DNA of 64,000 nt from Streptomyces sp. NBC_00102 (GTDB lineage Bacteria; Actinomycetota; Actinomycetes; Streptomycetales; Streptomycetaceae), in the NCBI RefSeq assembly GCF_026343115.1, contig NZ_JAPEMC010000004.1:62001-126000 (forward strand), written 5' to 3'. Below are positions 34,034 to 44,475 of the stretch, in pieces. Positions within the stretch are counted from its first letter, which is position 1. Every line of letters begins with the position of its first letter. The notes below the pieces were generated by a model, which was not told the DNA's origin, did not search any database, and saw nothing but the letters and a program-made list of their open reading frames with translations. The position numbers were made by a program, and so were the translations under genes.

Positions 34034-34512
34034 CGGGCGGAGGAGACGTCGCAATCCACACCGAACCCGGAAGCCTCACTCGCTCAAGATCACTCCACCG
34101 TGAAACCTGTCACCAACCTCCGTGGACAGAACACCTGGCCAGGTCCCGTCGGGACCGACCACCGGAACTTGGCGTGACACGCGTGATCCTCCTGAGTCCC
34201 ATGAACCTTCCCGCCGCACGACCGGGATACGTCGGTTCGACCGGCCGTCGCCCGCCGCGTGACAGAGGATTTTCGAATCCGCGGACCCGGGCGGCGGAGA
34301 CGGACCGAAACCGCGGTCGGGCTCCACGGGTTCACGACGTCCGGTGCCGGTGTCGCTCCCCGGGGTGTGAAATTTCGCCCCTGCCGCTCACCCGCGGGGA
34401 GAGCGGCAGGGGCGTTCCCGCGTCCGGCCGACCAGGCCCCTGCCGGGTCGGCCGGACGGAACGAACACCACGGGACGTTTCCCGTGCTCGTGGTGGTCGG
34501 ACGGGGCGGTGG
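34034..34512. other. intergenic region between convergent acyltransferase and aldo/keto reductase genes
   Basis: About 480 bp with several palindromes: ACCTGGCCAGGT at 34133-34144, a GGTCCC/GGGACC stem at 34142-34156, a 14-bp terminator stem at 34376-34414, and CACGGGA/TCCCGTG at 34469-34486. No supported gene. Confidence 0.55.
34376..34414. terminator. 14-bp perfect stem-loop
   Basis: CGCCCCTGCCGCTC (34376-34389) pairs perfectly with 34401-34414 around an 11-nt loop. A second hairpin (34469-34486, 7-bp stem, 4-nt loop) lies closer to the aldo/keto reductase stop. Together they separate the convergent genes. Confidence 0.78.
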
Positions 34513-36502
<1,990 letters not shown>

Positions 36503-36830
36503 GAGGTCTTCCTTCTCGTGAGGATGGGGCGAACTCGTGAGGGTGGGGCGAAGAAAAGGCATCCGTCGTCCGGCTTCGGCGAAGCTCCAGCCCGCGGCGG
36601 CGGCCCGAGAGACACCGTCGAGGTGTTCGGGGGCGGTTCCGGTTCAGTCTGTGTCGCCGGTACCGGTCTCCCCCGCAGGCGCGACGCCGAGCCGGGCGGT
36701 GAGGGGGCGAACGTCGTCCACCTTGGTGGCCCGCACGCCGGACAGGCAGACCGGGTTCTGCCGGGGGGTGGCCAGAGGGGGTGTGCCAGGGCCCCTCTCG
36801 CTCACCGCTCACCTGGCAGGAGGAGCCGTC
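36503..36830. other. intergenic region upstream of the aldo/keto reductase pair
   Basis: Contains a 19-bp tandem duplication (36515-36533 and 36534-36552, one mismatch) immediately before the reductase ribosome site. The rest, up to the DNA ligase stop, has no recognisable gene or strong hairpin. Confidence 0.6.
36515..36552. repeat. 19-bp tandem duplication upstream of an aldo/keto reductase
   Basis: Two copies of CTCGTGAGG(A/G)TGGGGCGAA side by side with a single difference, located 13 bp upstream of the start codon at 36502. Confidence 0.9.
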
Positions 36831-37787
36831 TCAGCCGAGGTCGTCCGGTGTCAGGTCTGGGCGCAGCCGGTGCCAGGAGGGCTGGCGCAGCAGCCCGGCA
36901 CGGGTCCGGGTGGCGTAGGCCACCTCGCCGACCAGGCGGGGCAGTACCCATCGTGCGCCCGGGACCGCCGGGGGAGGGGTGAAGGGACAGTCGGCACTCG
37001 CAGCCGCGTGCAGGAGCCCGGCGAGCGCATGCCGTTCCCTGTCGCTCCATCCGGTGCCGACGTTCCCGATGTGGCGCAGTTCGCCGTCCTGCCGCTCGCC
37101 CAGCAGCAGGGCGCCCGGCAGATCGCTCAGCCGGCCGTGGCCGGGCAGCCAGCCGCCGACGACGACATCGGCGGTCCGGACGTGACGGATCTTGATCCAG
37201 GCACGTGAGCGGACCCCCGGTTCGTAACCCGAATCCAGCCTCTTGGCGATCAGCCCCTCGAGACCGGCGGCCCGGGTCGCCTCCAGGGCACGCTCACCGT
37301 GGCCCGCGATGAAGGCGGGGGTCGACCAGTGCGTTCCGGTCAGACCGAGCGATTCGAGGGCGGCGCGGCGCTCGGTGTACGGGAGTGGCATCAGCGGGTC
37401 GGCGCCGAGGAAAAGGACGTCGAAGAGGACCAGGTGCGCGGGGACGGTACGGGCCATCCTGGCCGCCTTCGCCGGGGTGCCCGCCAGGCCCATGCGGGAC
37501 TGCAGACGTTCGAAGTCGCTGCGCCCCGAGTCGTCGAACGCGACGATCTCGCCGTCCAGGACCGCGGCCGTGTTCCCCAGGGCCGCACCCAGCGGGGCGA
37601 GGTCCGGGTAGGCGGCGCTGATGTCCGCACCCGAACGCGAACGCAAGCGCACCGTACCGTCACCGGGCAGACAGACCACCGCGCGCTGCCCGTCGTACTT
37701 GACCTCGTAGGCCCACCGCTCGTCCACCGGGGCGGGCGGCAGCCTGCCGGGGGTGGCGAGCATCGGGGCGATCCGGGGGAGGTCCAT
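36831..37787 (-). CDS. ATP-dependent DNA ligase of bacterial NHEJ
   Basis: A 318-residue ligase starting at ATG 37787, 12 bp after the ku stop. Lys30 in EVKYDGQRA is the adenylated residue of motif I. Motif III is HLVLFDVLFLG, motif IV EGLIAKRLDSGYEPG and motif V AWIKIRH, followed by the OB domain (VVVGGWLPGHGRLSDLPGAL). It corresponds to the ligase domain of LigD as a stand-alone protein, without polymerase or nuclease domains. With Ku it joins double-strand breaks without a template. Confidence 0.92.
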   Translation of the reverse strand: MDLPRIAPMLATPGRLPPAPVDERWAYEVKYDGQRAVVCLPGDGTVRLRSRSGADISAAYPDLAPLGAALGNTAAVLDGEIVAFDDSGRSDFERLQSRMGLAGTPAKAARMARTVPAHLVLFDVLFLGADPLMPLPYTERRAALESLGLTGTHWSTPAFIAGHGERALEATRAAGLEGLIAKRLDSGYEPGVRSRAWIKIRHVRTADVVVGGWLPGHGRLSDLPGALLLGERQDGELRHIGNVGTGWSDRERHALAGLLHAAASADCPFTPPPAVPGARWVLPRLVGEVAYATRTRAGLLRQPSWHRLRPDLTPDDLG

Positions 37788-37799
37788 GGGCCCGGCGCC

Positions 37800-38768
37800 T
37801 CAGGACGCGCTGCGCTTCCTGGCCGGCGCCTTGCGTGCGGGGGCTTTCTTCGCGGTCTTCTCCGCAGCGGAGGACTTCCCGGCCGTGCTCTTCTTCGCCG
37901 TGCCCTTGCGCGCGGGAGCCGCCTTCTTGCGCGTGTCCCGGCCGCCGACGGGCATCTCGTGGACGGTGGCGTCGCCGCCGTGCTCGCCCCGCCCCTCCTG
38001 CGCTGCCTTGACCGAGGCGTTGAGGGCGGCCATCAGGTCCACCACCTTGCCGGGTTCCCCCTCGCCCTCCGCGGCGGGCGAGGCAGGCTCCCGGCCCTCC
38101 GCCTTCGCCGCGATCAGCTCCTCCAGTGCGGTCCGGTACTCGTCCCGGAACCCGTCGATACCTTCGAGGGCCATGGTCTCGGTGAGCTCCACGGCCCGGT
38201 CGATCTCACCCTCGTCCAGCTCGACGGCCTCGGGCGCGAGTTCCCGGGGACTGCGGATCTCGTCGGGCCACCGCATCGAATGCAGCACGATCGCCCCTTC
38301 CCGCACCCGCAGCAGCCCCAGCCGTTCGCGGTTGTGCCAGGCGAACTTGGCGACGGCTGCCTTGTCGGAGCGTTCCAGGGCTTTCCGCAGCAGGGTGTAC
38401 GGCTTGTTCGCCACCTCGCCGTCGGCCGCCAGGAAGTACGAATCGCCGATCCGTACCGGGTCGATGGTGCCGGCCTCGACGAACGCGACGATCTCGATCG
38501 CCTTGGCGGTCGGCAGCGGCATCCTGCCCAGTTCCTCGTCGGTCACCGGAACGGTCTGGTCCTTGGCTACCTCGTACCCCTTGGCGATCTCGTCCTGGGG
38601 CACCTCCTCGCCGTCCACCTCGCACACTTTGCGGGTGCGGACACGGCCCATGTCCTCCAGGTGTACCTGCCGGAAGTGGATGCCGTGGTCCTCGGTGGCG
38701 GACACCACTCTGATCGGGATGGTCACCAGCCCGAAGCTGATGGCACCGGTCCACAGGGGTCGCGGCAT
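37800..38768 (-). CDS. ku: Ku protein with lysine-rich C-terminal tail
   Basis: A 322-residue protein from ATG 38768 with GGAGG upstream. The N-terminus MPRPLWTGAISFGLVTIPIR is typical of bacterial Ku, followed by RKVCEVDGEEVPQDEIAKGY and VPVTDEELGRM of the core ring. The last 65 residues are Lys/Ala/Pro repeats (KKSTAGKSSAAEKTAKKAPA), a histone-H1-like tail. Ku homodimers thread onto DNA ends and recruit the ligase; basic tails in actinobacterial Ku proteins extend DNA binding. It forms a two-gene operon with the ligase. Confidence 0.95.
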   Translation of the reverse strand: MPRPLWTGAISFGLVTIPIRVVSATEDHGIHFRQVHLEDMGRVRTRKVCEVDGEEVPQDEIAKGYEVAKDQTVPVTDEELGRMPLPTAKAIEIVAFVEAGTIDPVRIGDSYFLAADGEVANKPYTLLRKALERSDKAAVAKFAWHNRERLGLLRVREGAIVLHSMRWPDEIRSPRELAPEAVELDEGEIDRAVELTETMALEGIDGFRDEYRTALEELIAAKAEGREPASPAAEGEGEPGKVVDLMAALNASVKAAQEGRGEHGGDATVHEMPVGGRDTRKKAAPARKGTAKKSTAGKSSAAEKTAKKAPARKAPARKRSAS

Positions 38769-38865
38769 CGACTGCCTCCAGGGGCCCCGCCACCCCGGTC
38801 GGGGGCGGACGGGACAGGTATCGGTCGGCGGAGGGACGGGCAGCTGCCCGCACCCCTCCGGGCCC

Positions 38866-38888
38866 GTCCGGCGGAGCTCCGCACGGAC
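38866..38888. terminator. hairpin between the histidine phosphatase and ku genes
   Basis: A 12-bp perfect palindrome GCGGAGCTCCGC (38871-38882) is extended by GTCCG and CGGAC on its flanks with one unpaired A. It lies 63 bp downstream of the phosphatase stop on the minus strand. Confidence 0.5.
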
Positions 38889-38950
38889 GCGCCCTCCGGT
38901 CCGATCCTCGCGCGCGGGATGCTCCCGCGCATCCGGGGGAGCGCGGTGTG

Positions 38951-40348
38951 TCAGCTCCGGCCGAAGCAGCCGCGCAGCTCGGCCAGGTCGTAGAAGTGGC
39001 TGCCCCGGGCGATCGGCTCGCAGGACGCCTTGAAGGCGGTCTCCTTCTCGTTGTAGAGCATCCGCACCAGGTAGCGCGTCCCGCCCGACGCGTTCTTCCC
39101 GTCTTTGCCGCTCTTCACGGCGTGCCGCGGCCCGGCGAACAGGTCCCACTGCACGTTCGCGGCCATCGGTGCGACCTGCGCACCCCGCCACTCGTTGTTC
39201 TTGTACGTGTACGGCTCGTCGAGGTCCGCGGGCTCCGTGCTGCCCGGCAGCCCCAGCAGCACCGCGAGCGGCATGATCTCCTCCGCGTGCGTGAAGCGGA
39301 GGACCGCCCCCTTCGCGCTGGTGCCGGCGGCCTTCGCCTCGACCTGGTCGAACAGATCGTCGAGCAGCACGTTCGCCATGTCGTACGTGATGGTGCGCCC
39401 GCTGATCGACGGGCCCTTCTCGTAGAACTCCTCGGCGTCGTCGAGGTACGAGAACCACCGCGCGTCGCGGGCGGGCACGAAGGCGTCGAGGTCGACGCCC
39501 GGAGCCTCCACCCCCAGGTCGGGCGCGGCGGCGTACAGCTCGTACAGCGAGCGCGCGAAGGCGACCCGGTCCTCGGCGGTCATGGCGGCGACGTACCGGG
39601 ACGTGAACAGGCGCGACACCACGTCCTTCGCGTTGCGCGCGGTGTCCGGAGCGCCGTCGATCCGCGCGAGCACCGCCGCCAGCTCGGGATCGTTCTCCAC
39701 GTACTCCTGGTAGGCGGCGTTCTGCGGCTGCTTGTGGAAGTACAGCAGGTCCTTGTCGGTGACGGGGGCCTGGACGAGGTTCGTCAGCTTCGGGTCCGCG
39801 GCGACGAGGCCGCCGGTGAAGGCGTTGGCGCTGGCCGTGGCACGGGTCACCCCGGAGGTCTTGACCTCGACGGGCTCCTGTCCGGCGACGATCGCGCGGA
39901 AGAGGGAGGGCAGCCGCTTCTCCATGCGCCGCGCGGTCTGCCGCTGCTCCTGGACACCTCGGCCGGACAGCTCCCCGTAACCCACGGAGGAGGCGGCCGC
40001 GAGGAGCGATTCGACCTGCGGGCCGAGCCGGGCGCCGAGACGGGTCAGCGCGCCTTCGCTCTCCGCGTCCCGCAGCACGGCGAGCACCGCGTCGCCGTCC
40101 TCGCTGTCGGACATGGCACGGGACCCGTGGCGGGAGACGCTCTCCGTGAAGACCGGGGTGAACGACGCGGGGACGGCCTCGTAGTCACGCGGGTCCTGCT
40201 GCGGGGCGTACGTCGTCTTCGTCGTCGCGAAGCTCTCACCGGAGCCCGGGGCCCGGCCCGGGGCGTGCGCGGAGGCTGAACCGCCGGCGGCGGTGACCGC
40301 GGCGGCGGCCAGGACCAGGGCGGCCATGGAGGAGATCGTGCGCTTCAC
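38951..40348 (-). CDS. secreted MINPP-type histidine phosphatase (phytase-like)
   Basis: A 465-residue protein from GTG 40348 with GAGGAA upstream. Residues 1-28 form a Sec signal peptide ending in SASA. The phosphohistidine motif is SRHGSRAM at 72-79, and the proton-donor triad reads FTHAEEIM (HAE rather than HD) near 352. HAE is characteristic of multiple inositol polyphosphate phosphatases, which release phosphate from phytate. The late Cys residues (near SCEPIA and RGCFGRS) may form a disulfide. An extracellular phosphate-scavenging role is inferred. Confidence 0.88.
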   Translation of the reverse strand: MKRTISSMAALVLAAAAVTAAGGSASAHAPGRAPGSGESFATTKTTYAPQQDPRDYEAVPASFTPVFTESVSRHGSRAMSDSEDGDAVLAVLRDAESEGALTRLGARLGPQVESLLAAASSVGYGELSGRGVQEQRQTARRMEKRLPSLFRAIVAGQEPVEVKTSGVTRATASANAFTGGLVAADPKLTNLVQAPVTDKDLLYFHKQPQNAAYQEYVENDPELAAVLARIDGAPDTARNAKDVVSRLFTSRYVAAMTAEDRVAFARSLYELYAAAPDLGVEAPGVDLDAFVPARDARWFSYLDDAEEFYEKGPSISGRTITYDMANVLLDDLFDQVEAKAAGTSAKGAVLRFTHAEEIMPLAVLLGLPGSTEPADLDEPYTYKNNEWRGAQVAPMAANVQWDLFAGPRHAVKSGKDGKNASGGTRYLVRMLYNEKETAFKASCEPIARGSHFYDLAELRGCFGRS

Positions 40349-40540
40349 AGGGGTTCCTCGGGTGCTTCGGGACTGCCGACCGGGCGGGTGCGACGCGACG
40401 CAGGTTCACAGCGCGAGCCGAACGGCCGCCCACCGCCGCCCGTGCCCGAGGTGATGTACGGGTGAACACACGGGTGGACGCGCGCGGATCCCGCCCGGTC
40501 CATGAGGACCTGACGGGATCCGGAGTGGTGTCCGCCGTAC

Positions 40541-40558
40541 GCGGCAGGCGCCTGCCGC
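40541..40558. terminator. 18-bp perfect palindrome after an alpha/beta hydrolase gene
   Basis: GCGGCAGGCGCCTGCCGC lies 30 bp downstream of the hydrolase stop on the minus strand and can fold as a short GC stem. It could equally be a protein-binding site. Confidence 0.5.
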
Positions 40559-40587
40559 ACGCGCGCGAAGGCATGGTCCGGTGCTGG

Positions 40588-41310
40588 TCAGCCGACGGAC
40601 AGCACGGCCTTCTCGATGAGGTCGGCGACGTCTCCGGGGTGGGAGAGCATCACCAGGTGCGAGGAGTCGACCTCCACGGTCGTCATGCCCGCGCGCCGGT
40701 AACCGTAACGCTCCACCTCAGGGTTGATGGTGTGGTCGGAAGAGGCCACCAGACCCCAGGACGGCTTCGTCTTCCACGCGGCGGCGGGAGCCTGCTCGGC
40801 GAACGCCCGCGCTGCCAGGGGTCGCTGGGAGACCGCGAGGATCTTCGCGAGACCGGGCTCGACGTCGTGCGCGAAGACGGCCGGGAAGCTCTCCGGCAGC
40901 ACCGAGACGTCGGTCCCCGGCTCGTCCGAACCTTCGACCGGGAACGGGGTGTACACCAGCGCGGAGGCGAGGTCGGAATCGGGGAAGCGGCCCTGCAGCT
41001 CACCCAGGCTCTCGCCCTCCTCCAGCGCGTACCCGGCCAGATAGACCAGGCCCTTCACGTTCTCCTCCTCGCCCGCGACGGTGATGACCGCGCCGCCGTA
41101 CGAGTGGCCGACCAGGACCACCGGACCGGCGATCCCCCGCACCACGGAGGCGATGTACGCGGAATCGCCGATCAGGCTCCGGTTGGGCACCGCGGGGGCG
41201 ACCACGTCGAGGCCGCGCTCCGTCAGTTCGGGTATGAGCCGGGCGAAACTGGAGGCATCGGCGAACGCGCCGTGCACCAGAACGACGGTCGGGCTGTCGG
41301 ACGTCGGCAT
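40588..41310 (-). CDS. alpha/beta hydrolase
   Basis: A 240-residue protein from ATG 41310 with AAGGAG upstream. It has VVLVHGAFADASSF (oxyanion strand), the nucleophile elbow VLVGHSYGGAVIT, and a late HLVMLSHPGDVADLI with the catalytic His. This compact salicylate-esterase or HNL-like subgroup acts on small esters. It follows the larger esterase gene by 43 bp, so both are likely expressed together. Confidence 0.88.
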   Translation of the reverse strand: MPTSDSPTVVLVHGAFADASSFARLIPELTERGLDVVAPAVPNRSLIGDSAYIASVVRGIAGPVVLVGHSYGGAVITVAGEEENVKGLVYLAGYALEEGESLGELQGRFPDSDLASALVYTPFPVEGSDEPGTDVSVLPESFPAVFAHDVEPGLAKILAVSQRPLAARAFAEQAPAAAWKTKPSWGLVASSDHTINPEVERYGYRRAGMTTVEVDSSHLVMLSHPGDVADLIEKAVLSVG

Positions 41311-41353
41311 GTGTCAGGACTCCTTGGGTCTTCGTGGTTCGTCGGTGCGGGGA

Positions 41354-42328
41354 TCAGGCGGTGTGCAGGGCGGTGCGCAGGGTGTCGACGGCCTGGCGGA
41401 TGGCGGCCTCGGCGGCGTGGGTTCCGCGCAGGGCGTCGAGCATCACGAAGTCGTGGATGATGCCCTGGTAGCGGGCGGCGGTGACGGCGACGCCGGCCTC
41501 GCGGAGCTTGTTGGCGTAGGCCTCGCCCTCGTCGCGCAGGACGTCGGCCTCACCGGTGATGACCAGGGCCGGGGGCAGGCCGGTGAGCTGTTCGGTGGTG
41601 GCCCGCAGCGGTGAGGCGGTGATCTCGGCGCGCTGGGCCTCGTCGGTCGTGTACTGGTCCCAGAACCACTGCATGCCGTCGCGGCGCAGGAAGTAGCCCT
41701 CGGCGAACTGGTGGTACGAGGGGGTGTCGAAGGCGGCGTCGGTGACCGGGTAGAAGAGGACCTGCTGGACCAGCGGGACGTCGCCGCGCTCCTTGGCCAT
41801 GAGGGTGAGGGCGGCGGTCATGTTGCCGCCGACCGAGTCGCCGGCCACCGCGATGCGGGTGGCGTCCAGGCCCTTGGCGGCGCCCTCGGCGACGATCCAG
41901 CGGGCGACCGCGTAGTTCTGCTCGATGGCGACGGGGTAGCGGGCCTCCGGGGAGAGGTCGTACTCGGGGAAGACGACCGCCGCGCCGGCGCCGACGGCGA
42001 GTTCGCGGACCAGGCGGTCGTGGGTGTGGGCGTTGCCGAAGACCCAGCCGGCACCGTGGATGTAGAGGATCACCGGCAGGTCGCCCTCGGCGCCGGCGGG
42101 CTTGACGACGCGTGCCCTGACCGAACCGGTGGGACCGCCCTGGACCGTGACCCACTCCTCGTCGACGTCGAGCTTCGCGGTCTCGCCGGACTGGACCTCG
42201 TCCACCGCCTTGCGGCCCTCGGCCGGCTCCAGGTCGAAGAGGTACGGCGGGTTCGCGGTCGCCTCGGCGAAGGCGGCGGCAGCGGGCTCCAGCACGGGGG
42301 CGGACGGCGCGGCGGGGAACTCGGACAT
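41354..42328 (-). CDS. alpha/beta hydrolase, hormone-sensitive-lipase family esterase
   Basis: A 324-residue esterase from ATG 42328. The HGG-type oxyanion motif is YIHGAGWVFG, the nucleophile elbow is AGDSVGGNM with Ser near 167, Asp lies in ITGEADVLRDEGE and His in GIIHDFVMLD. These are the marks of bacterial HSL (family IV) esterases acting on short acyl esters. It heads a two-gene unit with the smaller hydrolase. Codon choice is strongly biased to C and G. Confidence 0.92.
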   Translation of the reverse strand: MSEFPAAPSAPVLEPAAAAFAEATANPPYLFDLEPAEGRKAVDEVQSGETAKLDVDEEWVTVQGGPTGSVRARVVKPAGAEGDLPVILYIHGAGWVFGNAHTHDRLVRELAVGAGAAVVFPEYDLSPEARYPVAIEQNYAVARWIVAEGAAKGLDATRIAVAGDSVGGNMTAALTLMAKERGDVPLVQQVLFYPVTDAAFDTPSYHQFAEGYFLRRDGMQWFWDQYTTDEAQRAEITASPLRATTEQLTGLPPALVITGEADVLRDEGEAYANKLREAGVAVTAARYQGIIHDFVMLDALRGTHAAEAAIRQAVDTLRTALHTA

Positions 42329-42545
42329 GGTTCGTCTCCTGTCGTCCGGGCCCCGGCCGGGGCCGGTCGGCCCACGGGCGGGGGCCCGGTGTGGAAAAAG
42401 GGTGATGAGCAGGACACTAAGGCGCCGGAGCGAGGGGGACTTGCCCAGGAACGCCCGGACTCTGTCCTCTCCGTGCCGTGGACCGGTGGCTCCGTGCGCG
42501 GACCGGCGGAACTCACGGCCCCCCGGCCCGTCCGGTCGTTCCGGC

Positions 42546-43154
42546 TCATTCCGCGATCTCCACCGTCGAGGTGATCCGGACGACCGAGGGACCGCGCGGC
42601 GCCGAGCCGAACCCGAAGGTCACCGGCGGTTCGACCGGCGCGAGCCCGCCCAGACCCGCTCCCGCGAGGGAGGCGCTCGCCGCCGTGACACGGTGCTGGT
42701 CCCGCGCCCCGTACCACTCGCGCCGGCCCGGACCCGCGCTGCCGAGCGTACGGACGCCGGGCAGCAGGCGGGCCGGTACGTCGCACACGGCGGCCCAGAC
42801 GCGGCTGCGGGCGAGCGGCGCGGGTGCCGCGCACAGCAGCCATCCCAGTGCCGTCCGGGGGCCGGTGACGAGGTCCAGGGCGAGCGGCCCGGCCCGTACG
42901 TACCACCGGGCCCCGTCGCGGCGGACGTCCACCGGCACCACCTCGACGCCGTCGAAGGTGTAGGTGGCCGCGACGAAGCCGGCGATCTCACGGGTGGGAG
43001 CGAGCAGCAGGCGCTCACCGCCGGCGTGCTCGATCATGACGTCGCTGAACGCCCCGAACGGCGAGCGCGGCCAGTGCCCCAGCACCAGCCGCGTCCCCGA
43101 GGCCGTACCCACGGCCCCGATCCATCCGTCGAAGTACAAGCGGCGTCGAGTCAT
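42546..43154 (-). CDS. unknown conserved-type protein
   Basis: A 202-residue protein from ATG 43154. It opens RRRLYFDGWIGAVGTASGTR and contains repeated beta-type segments (FDGVEVVPVDVRRDGARWYV, ALDLVTGPRTALGWLLCAAP), suggesting a beta barrel or sandwich. I do not recognise the family. It ends 47 bp after the P450 stop on the same strand but is not part of known PTM clusters. Confidence 0.6.
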   Translation of the reverse strand: MTRRRLYFDGWIGAVGTASGTRLVLGHWPRSPFGAFSDVMIEHAGGERLLLAPTREIAGFVAATYTFDGVEVVPVDVRRDGARWYVRAGPLALDLVTGPRTALGWLLCAAPAPLARSRVWAAVCDVPARLLPGVRTLGSAGPGRREWYGARDQHRVTAASASLAGAGLGGLAPVEPPVTFGFGSAPRGPSVVRITSTVEIAE

Positions 43155-43200
43155 ACCCGCCAGTCTGTCCCCGGCGTCCGGGACTCGCCCGTAGCGCCGC

Positions 43201-44403
43201 CTACCAGGTCACCCCGAGCCGCAACGGACCGCGCGAGGTGGAACCCAGACGCCACTGGACGGACGAGGCCGGCTCCGTCAGCCGCAGCCCGGGGAAGCGG
43301 GCCGCCAGATGGTGCAGGGCCAGCTGGAGCTCCGTCCGGGCCAGCCAGGCGCCCAGGCAGTAGTGCGGACCCGCCCCGAACGACAGGGTGGGCGTCTCCA
43401 ACGGTGCGAACAGGTCCTCGGACCAGTGCGCCGAGTAGACCGCCGGGTCCCGGTTGGCCATGCCGCAGTCCGCCACCACCACCGCGCCGGCCGGGATGAA
43501 CACGCCCCCGACCTCGACATCCTCGTGGGCACGGCGGGTGGTGCCGCGGTCGTCGCCCAAGGGGATGCCGTGCAGCAGCCGGTCCGCGACCCGCCCCGCC
43601 TCCTCCACGCCCGCGCCGAGCCGCGGCCAGCTCTCCGGGCGCTCGCCGAGCAGGTAGAGCAGTGAGTTGCTCAGCATGGTCATGGTGCTGTCGTGGCCGC
43701 CGACCACCAGCCCGCACACCAGACTCACCAACTGCGTCTCGGGGATGCCGCCCTCCTCGTCGGCGGCGCGCACCAGACCGCTCACCAGGTCGTCCCCGGG
43801 ACCGCGGCGCCGCAGGTCCAGCAGTTCGGCACCGAACGCGGAGAACTCGGCCATGGCCGCGCCGACTTCCTCCGCGGGCCAGGAGCCGTCCGAAAGGGCG
43901 TACTCGCTCCAGTGGCGCATCCGCTCCCGTGCCGAGGCGTCGAGCCCCATCAGCCGGCTGATCACGGCCACCGGCAGGGGCAGCGCGAACTCGGCGACGA
44001 TGTCCACGGGGGCTTCCCGCCGGGCCAGTTCGTCCAGGAGCTGCCCCACGATCGTCGCGATCCACGGCTGCCAGCGGGCCACCGCCCTCGGGGTGAAGGC
44101 GCGGTGCATGGTGCGGCGCAGCCGCAGGTGCTCGGGTCCGTCCTGGTTGAACAGCAGGTCCGGGTCGTTCACGAGGACGGGCACGTCCGGCAGGGACGGC
44201 CCGTCCGGCGTGTAGAGACCGGCGCGTCCGAACCGGCTGTCGCCCAGCACCTGCCGGACGTCCGCGTACCGGCTCACCAGCCAGGCGGGCGAACCGTCGG
44301 AGAGCTCGACGCGCTCGGGCGGGCCCGGCACCCCGAACTCCATGCGGTGCAGCGGCGGCAGAGCCTGCTCGGGCCCTGCGTCATCGGTGACTGCGGTGGA
44401 CAC
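43201..44403 (-). CDS. ftdF: cytochrome P450 of the PTM cluster (FtdF-like)
   Basis: A 400-residue P450 from GTG 44403 with AGGAGG upstream. The haem loop is FGAGPHYCLGAWLAR with Cys near 348. The I-helix motif is VGGHDSTM (a variant of AGxDT) and ExxR is EEAGR. It is the last gene of the ftdA-F set. In PTM pathways this P450 oxidises the finished tetramate macrolactam, for example by hydroxylation or oxidation of the carbocycle. Electrons would come from a ferredoxin encoded elsewhere. Confidence 0.92.
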   Translation of the reverse strand: MSTAVTDDAGPEQALPPLHRMEFGVPGPPERVELSDGSPAWLVSRYADVRQVLGDSRFGRAGLYTPDGPSLPDVPVLVNDPDLLFNQDGPEHLRLRRTMHRAFTPRAVARWQPWIATIVGQLLDELARREAPVDIVAEFALPLPVAVISRLMGLDASARERMRHWSEYALSDGSWPAEEVGAAMAEFSAFGAELLDLRRRGPGDDLVSGLVRAADEEGGIPETQLVSLVCGLVVGGHDSTMTMLSNSLLYLLGERPESWPRLGAGVEEAGRVADRLLHGIPLGDDRGTTRRAHEDVEVGGVFIPAGAVVVADCGMANRDPAVYSAHWSEDLFAPLETPTLSFGAGPHYCLGAWLARTELQLALHHLAARFPGLRLTEPASSVQWRLGSTSRGPLRLGVTW

Positions 44404-44475
44404 ACGGCCTCCTGGTGGCAGCGGATCGGCGGACGGGGTGGACGTGGGGCGGTGGTAGGGCCGGGGCGGGGGCGC

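Noticed and set aside
34076..34335. Small minus-strand frames of about 80 codons
   Set aside because: They have no ribosome site, no bias in codon third positions and no recognisable motif.
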